64,000 nt of DNA from Dyadobacter fanqingshengii (GCF_023822005.2 NZ_CP098806.1:6136501-6200500); one strand, 5' to 3'; shown: positions 26,030 to 34,894, numbered from the stretch's first letter. Translations and numbers: made by a program. Notes: generated by a model not told the origin, from the letters alone.

Positions 26030-27799
26030 TTGAAAAATATAGCTTATGCCAAGTCTTTCGAAAGGCTTTGGCAGTCAGAAGCGGAGGCGGAGAATAAATT
26101 ATACAACAAGCTCTTCTGTATCGCTTTCCTACTCTGTAACCCAGCAGCCTCTATTGGTTTTTACCTGGCCAATGACCCGTTTTATTTAACATTACTTTAC
26201 ACACATTGCATTTCAAGCAGTCTGATCGCAGTGCTTTTGCTATTGCATTACAAAAAAGTGATCACGGGCCAGCAAATGAGTTTTATCACGCAGATCATGC
26301 TGATCTGCTTTTATACTTACCTCCTTGCACAACCACACAGGTCCTACGCGCAGTCGTGTCTTAACCTTACATTGGGTATCATTTTTACGGGGCTGATTTT
26401 GCGCTGGCCAGTCCGGTACGCGCTCGCGTCGTCGTTGCTAAGCATCATACTTTACCCCGCCGCGATTTATTTTCTTGGGGAGCCGTCAGCATTAAAGATG
26501 TTCTTTGCAGAAGGCGGCGTTTTCTTGTTACTCGCGCAATTCCTGTTTCCTTTTGTGATGAAGGTCAGTGTTGGAAAAGACAAGCGGGAGTTCTATTACC
26601 GGTATAATTTGCAAGAGCAGAATGTTGAGCTTGAAAAGCAAAAGACGATTGCGGAAAATGCTACGAAGGCGAAGTCGGATTTCCTTTCCATGATGAGCCA
26701 TGAAATACGCACGCCGCTGAACGGGATCGTGGGAATTGTGCATATCATGATGGACGAAGACCAAAATTCAAAAAACAGGAACGAGCTTTTAACAACATTG
26801 AAATTCTCTTCCGATCATTTGATGGCCGTTGTGAATGATGTGCTGGATTTCAGTAAGATCAATGCCGATCATATCCAGCTCGACGAGTTTGCTTTTGACC
26901 CCGGTTTGCTTTTCGAAAACCTCCGGAAAACATTTGTTCCCAGAACCGACGAAAAAAAGATTGATCTCATCTTTGACATTGATAGCAGGCTGCCGTCGCA
27001 CATTATCTCGGACAGCGTCCGGCTGAACCAGGTTATAACGAACCTGATTCACAACGCGATTAAGTTTACCGAAACCGGATATGTGAAATTTGTGGTCAGG
27101 GAAATTACCCGGGATGATAAAACGGTTCGTTTACACTTCTCCGTGGAAGACACGGGCATAGGGATTCCGGTTGAGGAGCAGCCTACCATTTTTGAAAGCT
27201 TTACGCAGGTGCGGCAAGAGGACAGCGAGAATAAAGGGACGGGCCTGGGACTGGCTATTTCCAAAGAATTGCTTCTGCTGTTCAAAAGTGACATTTTTCT
27301 TGAAAGCGAGCCTGGGAAAGGATCTGTTTTTTCATTTGAGATACAATTCCCCTATCTGGAAGAAGAAGTGACCGTAAAGCCGGTTCCTCTCAAAAAGATC
27401 ATGACGGCAATAGCCTTTCCGCAGGCAAAAGTGCTTGTTGCCGACGATAATAAAATTAATGTAACGCTGGCGACCATGCTGCTGAAAAGAAAGAACATTC
27501 TTTTTGAAGTTGCGCAGAATGGGAAAGAAGCCTACGAGCTTTTTCTGCAAGGAGGCTTTAACCTCATCCTGATGGATCTGAGGATGCCGGTCATGGACGG
27601 TTTTGAAAGCACCGCGCTGATCAGGAAGATCGACCAGGACATTCCGATCATCGCATTGACAGCATCTGCATTTGGGGACGAAAAGGATCGTGTCCATGCC
27701 AGCGGGTTCACGGGTTACCTTACCAAACCGTTTATTCCCGAAGATTTCTACGCTTATATTTTCCCTTTCCTGGGCGTTCAGACAGCCAAAGTTTCCTAG
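26030..27799 (+). CDS. Hybrid sensor histidine kinase with N-terminal membrane domain
   Basis: This 589-residue protein begins with about six hydrophobic helices (~residues 25-185), no large extracytoplasmic loop, then a short coiled coil. HisKA follows with H-box FLSMMSHEIRTPLNG (His ~224), then HATPase_c with NLIHNAIKFTE, DTGIGIP and GTGLGLAIS, and a C-terminal REC domain (VLVADDNKIN; phospho-Asp in ILMDLRMPVMDG, ~residue 514; LTKPF). The only reasonable start is TTG at 26030, since an in-frame stop lies two codons upstream and the next ATG is ~80 codons downstream. It could supply ATPase activity to the PAS protein upstream that lacks one. Input is probably membrane state or a hydrophobic signal. 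Confidence 0.9.
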   Translation: MKNIAYAKSFERLWQSEAEAENKLYNKLFCIAFLLCNPAASIGFYLANDPFYLTLLYTHCISSSLIAVLLLLHYKKVITGQQMSFITQIMLICFYTYLLAQPHRSYAQSCLNLTLGIIFTGLILRWPVRYALASSLLSIILYPAAIYFLGEPSALKMFFAEGGVFLLLAQFLFPFVMKVSVGKDKREFYYRYNLQEQNVELEKQKTIAENATKAKSDFLSMMSHEIRTPLNGIVGIVHIMMDEDQNSKNRNELLTTLKFSSDHLMAVVNDVLDFSKINADHIQLDEFAFDPGLLFENLRKTFVPRTDEKKIDLIFDIDSRLPSHIISDSVRLNQVITNLIHNAIKFTETGYVKFVVREITRDDKTVRLHFSVEDTGIGIPVEEQPTIFESFTQVRQEDSENKGTGLGLAISKELLLLFKSDIFLESEPGKGSVFSFEIQFPYLEEEVTVKPVPLKKIMTAIAFPQAKVLVADDNKINVTLATMLLKRKNILFEVAQNGKEAYELFLQGGFNLILMDLRMPVMDGFESTALIRKIDQDIPIIALTASAFGDEKDRVHASGFTGYLTKPFIPEDFYAYIFPFLGVQTAKVS

Positions 27800-27861
27800 A
27801 ATGGCGTTCCGGGCAAGTGATATGTCTGGAAATGCCGGTTACAAATGATGCAGTCGTTTTG

Positions 27862-27869
27862 TATGTTTG
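27862..27869 (+). promoter_or_regulatory. Bacteroidota -7 promoter box before the GT39 gene
   Basis: TATGTTTG fits the Bacteroidota -7 consensus TAnnTTTG exactly and lies 50 bases upstream of the ATG at 27920, so a start of transcription near 27876 would give a short leader. No good -33 TTG-type box is evident at the normal spacing. Confidence 0.5.
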
Positions 27870-27919
27870 CAACTTTCCCCCGAAAGCGCCGGAAGTTTCT
27901 GGTATGAAAAACTACACTT

Positions 27920-29569
27920 ATGCGTGATGTTGAGCCCGTACTGCAACGTTATTTTCCCTGGTTACTGACAATCGGCATTGCACTGAATGTTCCCGGCTTG
28001 TGGCTCGAAATCATCGAACCCGACGGTGCCCTTTACGCCACCATTGCCAAGCACATTGTACAGCACCGCGATTGGATCAACTTGTGGGGCGACGGCCACG
28101 ACTGGCTCGATAAGCCGCATTTCCCCTTCTGGATGGCTGCGATCAGTTACAAAATTTTTGGAATAAACAGTTTTGCTTATAAGTTTCCCGCTTTTCTTTT
28201 CTGGCTCCTGGGGCTCTATTATACTTTTTTAACGGCGCGGGATCTTTTCAATGTTACTGTGGCCCGGATTTCAGTGTTGATCTCAGCGGTTGCTTTGCAC
28301 AGCACACTGGCGAATTTTGATGTCCGTGCGGAACCTTATCTGACCACCTGTATTATTGCCGCCGTATGGCATATGTTAGGTGTTTATCAAAAAAAAGGGG
28401 GGGGCCATATCGTTGCCGCTGCACTTTTCGCAGCTTGTGCGATCATGACCAAAGGGATTTTCGTGTTGCTTACCATTGGCGGCGGCTGGGTTCTTTTCTG
28501 GATTTTTACCTCACAATGGCAACAATTTATCAATTACCGTTGGTGGGTAATGCTCATCCTTAGCTTCATATTCATTACGCCTGAATTATACAGTCTTTAC
28601 GCACAATTTGATCTGCATCCTGAGAAAATCGTTTTTGGGAAAACCGGCGTTTCCGGCTTGAAATTCTTTTTCTGGGACAGTCAGTTCGGTCGCTTTTTCA
28701 ACACCGGACCGATCAAGGGAAGCGGGAATGCTACTTTTTTTATGCACACCACATTATGGGCCTTTCTTCCCTGGTCGATCGGTTTGGTAAGCGGGATTGT
28801 CTATTTGATCCGCTTTGATACAAACAGGGCGCCTGTGCGCTGGGCTATTTACGGCAGCACATTGCTGACATTCATATTGTTCTCGTTGTCGCGGTTTCAG
28901 CTCCCGCACTACATTGTGATCCTGTTTCCCTATTTCTCGATCATTACCGCCTATTTTTTATACCAAAAATCGAAGCATGTCAAATTGCACATTCTCGCAA
29001 GGGTTCAGCAGGTTTTGGTTTTCATCATTGCTATTGCAGTGATCGCCCTACTGTATTTTACGGGGCTAAAAAACGAATGGCTGGCAACTGGGCTAACATG
29101 TCTGATCGTGGCGGTCGTAAACATTATCCGCTTTCAGAACGCATTACAACGGATTTTATATCATGGATATGCCATGGCGGCCATTATTTACATCTTCTTA
29201 TTCCTGTTCTTCTATCCATTCCTGCTTCAATATCAATCTGGCCGAAGCGCAGCCAGAACCATTTGGGCAAATGATCCCAAACCTCCGGTTGCGGCCTATA
29301 AATCGTTTTCCTATTCTCTTGAATTTTACGCGCCCGGCGACGTGAAAATTACGCATACCAGCCAGGAACTGGGTGCGTTTATGGCGCAGAAGCCCTGCTA
29401 CATTTATACATCCCCGGAACTCGCAGACAGCCTTATCAAAGCCGGCGTGAATGCCGATGTGCTCGATAAACCGGCCTATTTTCGCATTACAAAATTGAAG
29501 TCCAAATTCTTAAATAAAAACACCAGAAATACGATGATTGAGAAGCGCAGCTTACTATACGTCAGGTAA
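27920..29569 (+). CDS. GT39-family membrane glycosyltransferase (ArnT-like)
   Basis: This 549-residue polytopic protein has about twelve hydrophobic helices and resembles the dolichyl-phosphate-mannose/ArnT transferases. The first periplasmic loop has the acidic catalytic context EIIEPDGALYATIAKH (~residues 31-46) and WGDGHDWLDKPHFPFWM, with the ...DKPP-like motif common to the family. The C-terminal third is a soluble periplasmic domain (from ~residue 450). It would use a polyprenyl-phosphate sugar to modify a lipid or envelope glycan; neither sugar nor acceptor can be told. A run of eight A then eight G lies inside the gene and would shift the frame if it slipped. It stands alone after the kinase gene. 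Confidence 0.85.
   Translation: MRDVEPVLQRYFPWLLTIGIALNVPGLWLEIIEPDGALYATIAKHIVQHRDWINLWGDGHDWLDKPHFPFWMAAISYKIFGINSFAYKFPAFLFWLLGLYYTFLTARDLFNVTVARISVLISAVALHSTLANFDVRAEPYLTTCIIAAVWHMLGVYQKKGGGHIVAAALFAACAIMTKGIFVLLTIGGGWVLFWIFTSQWQQFINYRWWVMLILSFIFITPELYSLYAQFDLHPEKIVFGKTGVSGLKFFFWDSQFGRFFNTGPIKGSGNATFFMHTTLWAFLPWSIGLVSGIVYLIRFDTNRAPVRWAIYGSTLLTFILFSLSRFQLPHYIVILFPYFSIITAYFLYQKSKHVKLHILARVQQVLVFIIAIAVIALLYFTGLKNEWLATGLTCLIVAVVNIIRFQNALQRILYHGYAMAAIIYIFLFLFFYPFLLQYQSGRSAARTIWANDPKPPVAAYKSFSYSLEFYAPGDVKITHTSQELGAFMAQKPCYIYTSPELADSLIKAGVNADVLDKPAYFRITKLKSKFLNKNTRNTMIEKRSLLYVR
28389..28404 (+). repeat. A8G8 homopolymer tract inside the GT39 gene
   Basis: Eight A (28389-28396) directly followed by eight G (28397-28404) encode Gln-Lys-Lys-Gly-Gly-Gly in a cytoplasmic or loop segment. 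Such tracts are prone to replication slippage; one base lost or gained would truncate the protein about a third of the way along. The frame is intact in this copy. Confidence 0.8.
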
Positions 29570-29658
29570 ATTAACCCGATTTTCAATCATTGCAAACGAC
29601 GCTGGAACAATTATTGATAAGCTGCATGAAAATGAATTTCATCAACAAAATCAATAAT

Positions 29659-30231
29659 ATGAAAAAGCTAAAAATGAGCGTAGCCTTACTAATGCTGACA
29701 TTATGCGGCACGGTCTACGCGCAAACAACGAATCAAAATTCGAAGCCGGCAAGTACGACAACGAAGGACACAACGCAGGCACAGGGAAACAGCGCGGGGG
29801 GGACATCCGCATGGCCGCAGTCAACGGGAACAGCGGGAGCAACCCGGCCGACGCCAGCCATGGATACAACTGGAAAAAACAGCAAATCGCAGGGAGCAGG
29901 AACCAGTGAAAATACGGGTCAACAGCAAACTACAAGTCCGACCGTAAATGGGACACAACCTCAGGGAAACAGCGCGGGAGGCACATCGGCGTGGCCGCAA
30001 GCTACGGGAACTGCCGCAGCCACAACGCCTGACTCAACAAAACAAACATCGTCCCAGAGCGCTACTCAATCCACGGTGAACCAGTCGTCTGAGACGAGTT
30101 CAAGCACAGGAACCGGCAGCACTTTAAATAAGGCAAATGGGGATGAGCAGATGAATGATAAAGCGAGCAAAAAAGAAAGAAAACGTAAAAACCGGGACAA
30201 GGAAGACAAAGGAACTAACATTCCGGAATAA
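29659..30231 (+). CDS. Secreted low-complexity Thr/Ser/Gln/Gly-rich protein with internal repeat
   Basis: From the ATG at 29659 this is a 190-residue protein with a signal peptide (VALLMLTLCGTVYAQ). Mature sequence is low in complexity, rich in Thr, Ser, Gln, Gly and Asn, and holds two copies of an 18-residue unit, QGNSAGGTSAWPQ then S/A, TGTA, set 60 residues apart. It ends with a highly charged tail (KKERKRKNRDKEDKG). I do not recognise a family. It is presumably disordered and exported; a strong hairpin terminator follows at 30253. Upstream in-frame starts exist (29626, 29632) but would bury the signal peptide in an unlikely N-terminus. Confidence 0.7.
   Translation: MKKLKMSVALLMLTLCGTVYAQTTNQNSKPASTTTKDTTQAQGNSAGGTSAWPQSTGTAGATRPTPAMDTTGKNSKSQGAGTSENTGQQQTTSPTVNGTQPQGNSAGGTSAWPQATGTAAATTPDSTKQTSSQSATQSTVNQSSETSSSTGTGSTLNKANGDEQMNDKASKKERKRKNRDKEDKGTNIPE
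29782..30015 (+). repeat. Two 54-bp imperfect direct repeats within the secreted protein gene
   Basis: Copies at 29782-29835 and 29962-30015 are 180 bases apart, in the same frame. They encode the same 18-residue unit with one residue changed, and most differences at the DNA level are at third positions, so the protein unit seems to be under selection. Confidence 0.8.
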
Positions 30232-30252
30232 GAGCTTTGGCAAATAAATGCA

Positions 30253-30286
30253 AAGATGGCGTTCAAATCAGGACGCCATCTTTTTT
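30253..30286 (+). terminator. Rho-independent terminator after the repetitive secreted protein gene
   Basis: A 10-bp stem, AAGATGGCGT (30253-30262) with ACGCCATCTT (30273-30282), is followed by six T. It would end transcription of the 29659 gene. Confidence 0.85.
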
Positions 30287-30360
30287 ATGTATGCTGTTTT
30301 CTCTAAAATTTTGGTCTTATCTTAACAAATATTCAAACCAAACAAACTGACCTTTCGGAT

Positions 30361-31407
30361 ATGGAGTACAGACAATTGGGCGCATCCGGCTTGAAAGTTC
30401 CGGTGCTGAGCTTCGGAACAGGCACATTTGGTGGTGGCGGCGACTTCTTCAAAGCCTGGGGAAATACGCAAACAGATGAGGCCGCGCGGCTCGTCCATCT
30501 GTGTATGGATGCAGGAATAACATTTTTTGATACAGCCAACGTTTATTCCCAGGGTTTGTCGGAGGAGATCCTAGGAAAAGCGATCATCGGATTACGCGAC
30601 AAAATTGTCCTTTCCACCAAAGCCACATTCAAGATGGGTTCTGGGCCAAACGATTACGGCTCTTCCCGGTTCCACCTTGTAAGATCCTGCGAAGACAGCC
30701 TCCGCCGACTCAAAACAGATTACATTGATATTTATCACATGCACGGATTTGACGGGAATACGCCTGTTGAAGAAACACTTAGCGCATTGAATGACCTGAT
30801 CACAGCCGGTAAGGTGCGTTACATTGCATGTTCCAATTTTTCGGGATGGCATCTGATGAAATCACTTTCGGTTTCGGAAAAGTACGGCTGGTCTAAATAC
30901 ATTGCCCACCAGGCCCACTACTCGCTTATCAGTCGCGAATTTGAGTGGGAACTAATGCCGCTGGGTGTTGATCAGAACATTGGGACAATTGTTTGGAGTC
31001 CGCTTTCGGCTGGCAGGCTCGGCGGAAAATACAGGAGAAACCAACCGATCCCGCCGGATGGCCGCATTGCGCAGGGCGGGGGAGAAGGGCCCGAGATCCC
31101 GGAGGAATTCTTCTTCCATCTCATTGATGTGCTGGACGAACTGGCTGCTGAAACCGGCAAAACAGTGGCGCAGGTTGCACTCAACTGGCTGTTGCAAAGG
31201 CCTACGGTAAGCAATGTGGTAATCGGGGCCCGGAATGAAGAGCAACTCAAACAGAATCTGGGTGCCGTAGGCTGGAACCTGGACCTTGAACAGGTTAAGA
31301 AGCTTGACGCGGCAAGTGACAAATCGCCGATATATCCTTACTGGCACCAGCGCAAAAATACGGCGCTCAACCCATTGCCCGATTTTTATGGGAAGTTTAA
31401 CCGCTAA
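30361..31407 (+). CDS. Aldo/keto reductase family oxidoreductase
   Basis: This 348-residue TIM-barrel reductase starts MEYRQLGASGLKVPVLSFG, the usual AKR opening. The catalytic tetrad is visible: Asp and Tyr in FFDTANVYSQG, Lys in VLSTKATF, and His in DIYHMHGFD. NADP binding is by the C-terminal NVVIGARNEEQL region (~residues 284-295). Such proteins reduce a range of aldehydes and ketones or oxidise sugars. It is flanked by terminators on both sides, so it is transcribed alone. L-fucose dehydrogenases of some bacteria are AKRs, but this gene is 11 kb from the deoxysugar operon and not evidently linked. Confidence 0.9.
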   Translation: MEYRQLGASGLKVPVLSFGTGTFGGGGDFFKAWGNTQTDEAARLVHLCMDAGITFFDTANVYSQGLSEEILGKAIIGLRDKIVLSTKATFKMGSGPNDYGSSRFHLVRSCEDSLRRLKTDYIDIYHMHGFDGNTPVEETLSALNDLITAGKVRYIACSNFSGWHLMKSLSVSEKYGWSKYIAHQAHYSLISREFEWELMPLGVDQNIGTIVWSPLSAGRLGGKYRRNQPIPPDGRIAQGGGEGPEIPEEFFFHLIDVLDELAAETGKTVAQVALNWLLQRPTVSNVVIGARNEEQLKQNLGAVGWNLDLEQVKKLDAASDKSPIYPYWHQRKNTALNPLPDFYGKFNR

Positions 31408-31430
31408 TCGCCGAATGTTCCGACAACCGA

Positions 31431-31463
31431 AAAAGCCGGCATTTAAGCCGTGTGCCGGCTTTT
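31431..31463. terminator. Bidirectional terminator between convergent genes
   Basis: AAAAGCCGGCA (31431-31441) pairs with TGCCGGCTTTT (31453-31463), an 11-bp perfect stem with A and T tracts at both ends. It overlaps the last codons of the minus-strand LuxR-type gene and can serve both transcripts. Confidence 0.85.
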
Positions 31464-32096
31464 CATTTCAGGAATATACAGTCCATGTTGCATGGCGTAA
31501 ACAATGAGGTCCGTTGTACGTTTCACTTTAAGCTTTTCCATCACGCTTCTGTGGTAATATTGCACCGTATGGGCGCTCAGTTTCAGGTCGTAAGCAATTT
31601 CCTTAATGGTGCGGCCACTGCAAACTTTTTGCAAAACCTCCTTTTCTCTGGGTGATAGATGCAGGACAACCTGTTCGTCTGTAAAAACACTATTGATCAG
31701 ATTATCCCTGATTCCCTTTCCTATGTACTGTTTCCCGCCGATAACCAGTACAATGGCTTCTTTCAATTCTTCCAACGGAGCGGACTTCGGCAGAAAGCCA
31801 TTCGCTCCCCTCCTGATTGCATGCTTGATCGTTTGTACGTCGGTCACAGTAGACAGGATAATGATCTTCATCTCTTTTGGCATGGCATTGCGGCATAGGT
31901 CCAGCAGTTCCAGTCCACTCATTCCATTGATGGCCCAGTCCATGATCAGGATGCCGGGCGGACAAATGGATTTATCGGCCAAAAATTCCTTTCCATCCGT
32001 GTAACTCGCGACGGTGTTTACTTCCGGCATGTGCTGCAAAACGCATCGCAAAGCGTCAGTTAAAAGTACGAGTTCATCCACTAAAGCCACATTCAT
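31443..32096 (-). CDS. LuxR/NarL-type response regulator
   Basis: This 217-residue protein has an N-terminal receiver domain with the phosphorylatable Asp in GILIMDWAINGMSG (~residue 55), Ser/Thr in ILSTVTD and Lys in LPKSAPLEE, and a C-terminal LuxR helix-turn-helix, LSPREKEVLQKVCSGRTIKEIAYDL (~residues 147-171), with the recognition helix ending VKRTTDL. It should bind DNA as a phosphorylated dimer. No kinase is next to it; the nearest kinases are 3.6 kb away on the other strand. The first acidic pair is reduced to VALVDELV near the N-terminus, so Mg binding may be weaker than normal. Confidence 0.9.
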   Translation of the reverse strand: MNVALVDELVLLTDALRCVLQHMPEVNTVASYTDGKEFLADKSICPPGILIMDWAINGMSGLELLDLCRNAMPKEMKIIILSTVTDVQTIKHAIRRGANGFLPKSAPLEELKEAIVLVIGGKQYIGKGIRDNLINSVFTDEQVVLHLSPREKEVLQKVCSGRTIKEIAYDLKLSAHTVQYYHRSVMEKLKVKRTTDLIVYAMQHGLYIPEMKSRHTA

Positions 32097-32341
32097 AGAA
32101 TTATTTTTAATGCTGCTCGAAACATATTTTGGTTTACCTTCTTATCTCTTTTAACCAATTTTATACCAGGTAAGAAGTCACTGCATGTTTATCAGGTGTA
32201 ATGTCAAGCAAAAAGGTGTAGGTTATCCGCTATTTAAATATGCAAATCTGCTTGTGTTAACTCTAAAAGGCATTTTGGCAATTTTAGATTGGCAATTTAA
32301 CAATAACTCGCATAATTATTTTGTGGATAAAATTAATTCTA

Positions 32342-32363
32342 TACCCCCTATAATATGGGGGTA
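32342..32363. promoter_or_regulatory. Palindrome TACCCCC-N8-GGGGGTA in the gap
   Basis: A 7-bp inverted repeat with an AT-only 8-base spacer (TATAATAT) stands out in AT-rich surroundings, 45 bases upstream of the -7 box. It could be an operator for a dimeric regulator such as the LuxR-type protein next door, or a small hairpin. This is inference from symmetry alone. Confidence 0.35.
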
Positions 32364-32408
32364 GTTTCATAGTAACATTATGCGGGGATTTTTTGGGTTA
32401 TTTATAGA

Positions 32409-32416
32409 TACATTTG
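32409..32416 (+). promoter_or_regulatory. Putative -7 promoter box before the T9SS cargo gene
   Basis: TACATTTG fits TAnnTTTG. It is 306 bases upstream of the ATG at 32723, so its use would give a leader of about 300 bases. A TTTG at 32392-32395 is closer than the usual -33 spacing. Confidence 0.35.
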
Positions 32417-32722
32417 CAAATAACTACTATTCGGACACATTGGTTGTGCATGTTTTGTAACCGGTTATTGCGCAGTTTCAATTTGTTATCCGTTAATATA
32501 TCCATCAACTTAAAACCATTCAATGAACTAAATCTACATCCTCGAATTAGTGTTACAGTAGTCCTTTATGCCCTCTTCCAGTGGTTGTCTGGAAGTCTCC
32601 ACGATACGATAAAAAAGTCCCGGATTCGTCTGCTCCAAAGCTGTCGCCCGCCATTACTATAAGCAAATCAACATCCTTTATTTCACAAAACGGTTCACTA
32701 TAACTATCTAAATTTAAAGATC

Positions 32723-34723
32723 ATGAAAATTTCTATCTATCAATTAGTCAGGGAGCTAGCCATGAAAAGTTCCCGTTTATCATTAGGCTTCATATTGGGT
32801 TTTGCTTTACTTGTCCAGAGCGTGTCTGCCCAGGAGTATGTAAGCAGTACGTCATTTACGGCAGAAGACGAGGGATCGGCTAATGCCACAGTTACAACCG
32901 AAAGTAATGCGGTTGGCATCCCTGATGGCGCAGCAGCCAGAATCCGGGTTGAAGGGTTGACAATCAGTGCTTTTCCTCTTCCCGATATTGCTATTGCAAG
33001 TAAGGGAACATTAAACATGTTTTTTACCAATAGTATAGCAGGGGGCGTTACAACATATGTTCGTATCAGCGATTTTGAATCCAGCATTATTGGCCTTGAC
33101 ATTGATCAGCTGGTAGGGCTACTGGGCTTGCTCAGTAACCAGGCTATTTCTGCAAGTTCGGATGGTGGGACAACAACTTTCAAACTGGTAAGGGATCCGG
33201 CCGGTGCATTATTCCTTGCAGTTACGCCGGCTGATCAGTACACCAGGGTGAATGTTGCACTGGATTTTGCAAAGATAGGAACCGTGGCAGTTGGAAATGC
33301 AACAATGGATATTGAACATGCGGTTGCCTATACAAATACTGTTTTTACTCCATGTGAATCGGTGCCCAGGTTTACCAACGCAGCCGCGGAAACGGACGGC
33401 GTAAGTGTAACGCTTACAAACGCATTAGTGAACCCGGAAAGGGCAATTGACGGCACCATGGCTACATTTTCAGTGTTAAAGGCTGCTGAGGTCAGTGCGG
33501 TTGCGGGAACATCCCAGATAATTCGCTTTACAAAAACTTTACCGGGCTCTACCGAAATCGTTGCTACGCTTTCTAAAATCGGTTTGCTGGCAGACGTAAC
33601 ACTATTATCTAACATCAGGATTCAGGCGAGACTTGGCAATACGAGGGTTGGTACAGTGAGGACGCTGCAAAGTCTGCTGCTGGGTTTAACATTGCTGGAC
33701 TTTGATGGTTTGCAGCCTGCCACCGTGGCTTTTGCTCCGGGTGTAACTTTCGATGGAGTGGAAATCACCGTAGAAGGTGTAGCCAATGTGCTTAACAGTT
33801 TGAACATCCATGAAGTAAGCGCACGTTCACCTATCGTATTTACCGGTGGCGACTTGCAAGTGTATGATGCAAATGACAATATTAATGTAAATCTTACTTC
33901 TGCAACTGCCTTCCTGCTGGATCCTAATTTCCCGTCAAATCCGGGCCAGCCAGGTTTCAGCATTGCGTGCGGAACGTCAACGGATTATACTTACACGCTG
34001 AAAGATGTAACGCTGGTAAATGCAAGGACTACTGCCGGAACATTACCGAATACTTTGTCTTTGTCATTAGCGGGCGTCTTGACCGGAAATACAGAAGAGA
34101 GTCAGGTAGGCGTGTACTTTTTCGATGTGGAAGCGCGTAACGCCTTTGGACAAACTGCGGTGACGACTTTTAAAATCATCATTGAACCAACATTGCCGGT
34201 GACGCTGGTAAGCTTCAAAGCTGCATCCGAAGGCACGACGGCTTTGCTTTCCTGGTCAACTGCCTCGGAAACGAATAGTGATCGTTTTGACATTGAACGC
34301 AGCCAGAATGGTAAGAAATGGGATAAAATTGGAACTGTGAAATCAAACCGTGAAAGTGTTTCGCAACGTTTTTATTCTTTCCAGGATGCACAGCCGCTGG
34401 ACGGGCAAAATCTGTACAGGTTGAAAATGGTTGATCTGGATGAGACATTCGCTTACAGCCATATTGAAAATCTCAAATTTGCCAGCACTGCATTCTTATA
34501 TCCAAACCCGGTTCGCAATGCTGAAAATCTGAACCTGAATTTAACGGACTGGTCTAAAATCAAACAGGTAAAAGTGGTTAATGCGCTTGGTAAAACGGTT
34601 TTTGAAGCGTCGAATGCTTTAAGCACTGGCATCAGCACACGTAACCTGAGCTCCGGCTCATATGTTGTTCAGGTGATTCATATCAATGGTACGATATCTG
34701 CACACAGATTTGTGAGACAATAG
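32723..34723 (+). CDS. Secreted protein with type IX secretion (type A) C-terminal sorting domain
   Basis: This 666-residue protein has a signal peptide (ILGFALLVQSVSAQ; start at 32723, or at the internal ATG 32762 which also gives a signal). Residues ~30-390 consist of repetitive beta-rich sequence without a named domain. A putative Ig/cadherin-like segment follows (~390-490, with DYTYTLKDVTL and VGVYFFDVEARNAFGQT), then the LPVTLVSFKA module common in Bacteroidota surface proteins. The last ~75 residues are the T9SS type A sorting domain (FLYPNPVRNAENL through SSGSYVVQVIHINGT). It should be exported and either released or anchored to the surface. A terminator follows at 34747. Confidence 0.85.
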   Translation: MKISIYQLVRELAMKSSRLSLGFILGFALLVQSVSAQEYVSSTSFTAEDEGSANATVTTESNAVGIPDGAAARIRVEGLTISAFPLPDIAIASKGTLNMFFTNSIAGGVTTYVRISDFESSIIGLDIDQLVGLLGLLSNQAISASSDGGTTTFKLVRDPAGALFLAVTPADQYTRVNVALDFAKIGTVAVGNATMDIEHAVAYTNTVFTPCESVPRFTNAAAETDGVSVTLTNALVNPERAIDGTMATFSVLKAAEVSAVAGTSQIIRFTKTLPGSTEIVATLSKIGLLADVTLLSNIRIQARLGNTRVGTVRTLQSLLLGLTLLDFDGLQPATVAFAPGVTFDGVEITVEGVANVLNSLNIHEVSARSPIVFTGGDLQVYDANDNINVNLTSATAFLLDPNFPSNPGQPGFSIACGTSTDYTYTLKDVTLVNARTTAGTLPNTLSLSLAGVLTGNTEESQVGVYFFDVEARNAFGQTAVTTFKIIIEPTLPVTLVSFKAASEGTTALLSWSTASETNSDRFDIERSQNGKKWDKIGTVKSNRESVSQRFYSFQDAQPLDGQNLYRLKMVDLDETFAYSHIENLKFASTAFLYPNPVRNAENLNLNLTDWSKIKQVKVVNALGKTVFEASNALSTGISTRNLSSGSYVVQVIHINGTISAHRFVRQ

Positions 34724-34746
34724 TCCTGTTCAACACGATACACATA

Positions 34747-34779
34747 CAAACCGCTGGCCAAAACCAGCGGTTTGTTTTT
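34747..34779 (+). terminator. Rho-independent terminator of the T9SS cargo gene
   Basis: CAAACCGCTGG (34747-34757) pairs with CCAGCGGTTTG (34764-34774), followed by five T. The 11-bp stem is perfect. Confidence 0.9.
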
Positions 34780-34839
34780 GTTTATAGCACTATCGCGTCA
34801 AAAAAAAACAACATGAATAAATTTGCAGCTAGGTATCGG

Positions 34840-34847
34840 TATATTTG
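34840..34847 (+). promoter_or_regulatory. Bacteroidota -7 promoter box
   Basis: TATATTTG fits TAnnTTTG and lies 48 bases before the ATG at 34895, directly after the preceding terminator. Confidence 0.5.
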
Positions 34848-34894
34848 CGTTTAACAGCATCACAAAACATCACAAGAACGATAACAATACATAT

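Larger units (their letters stand above)
32097..32722. other. 626-bp non-coding region between divergent genes
   Basis: This AT-rich gap separates the LuxR-type gene (minus) from the T9SS cargo gene (plus). It holds a short C/G palindrome at 32342 and a good -7 box at 32409. No tRNA or rRNA is seen. A small reading frame at 32414-32662 has unconvincing composition and no recognisable sequence. A long leader for the downstream gene would be one explanation. Confidence 0.6.

Noticed and set aside
30361..31407. Aldo/keto reductase as the missing first dehydrogenase of the deoxysugar pathway
   Set aside because: It is 11 kb away, transcribed alone between terminators, and nothing ties it to the operon beyond family membership.
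32414..32662. 82-residue plus-strand reading frame in the large gap
   Set aside because: Low-complexity composition, no recognisable sequence or start context, and it lies over the probable leader of the next gene.
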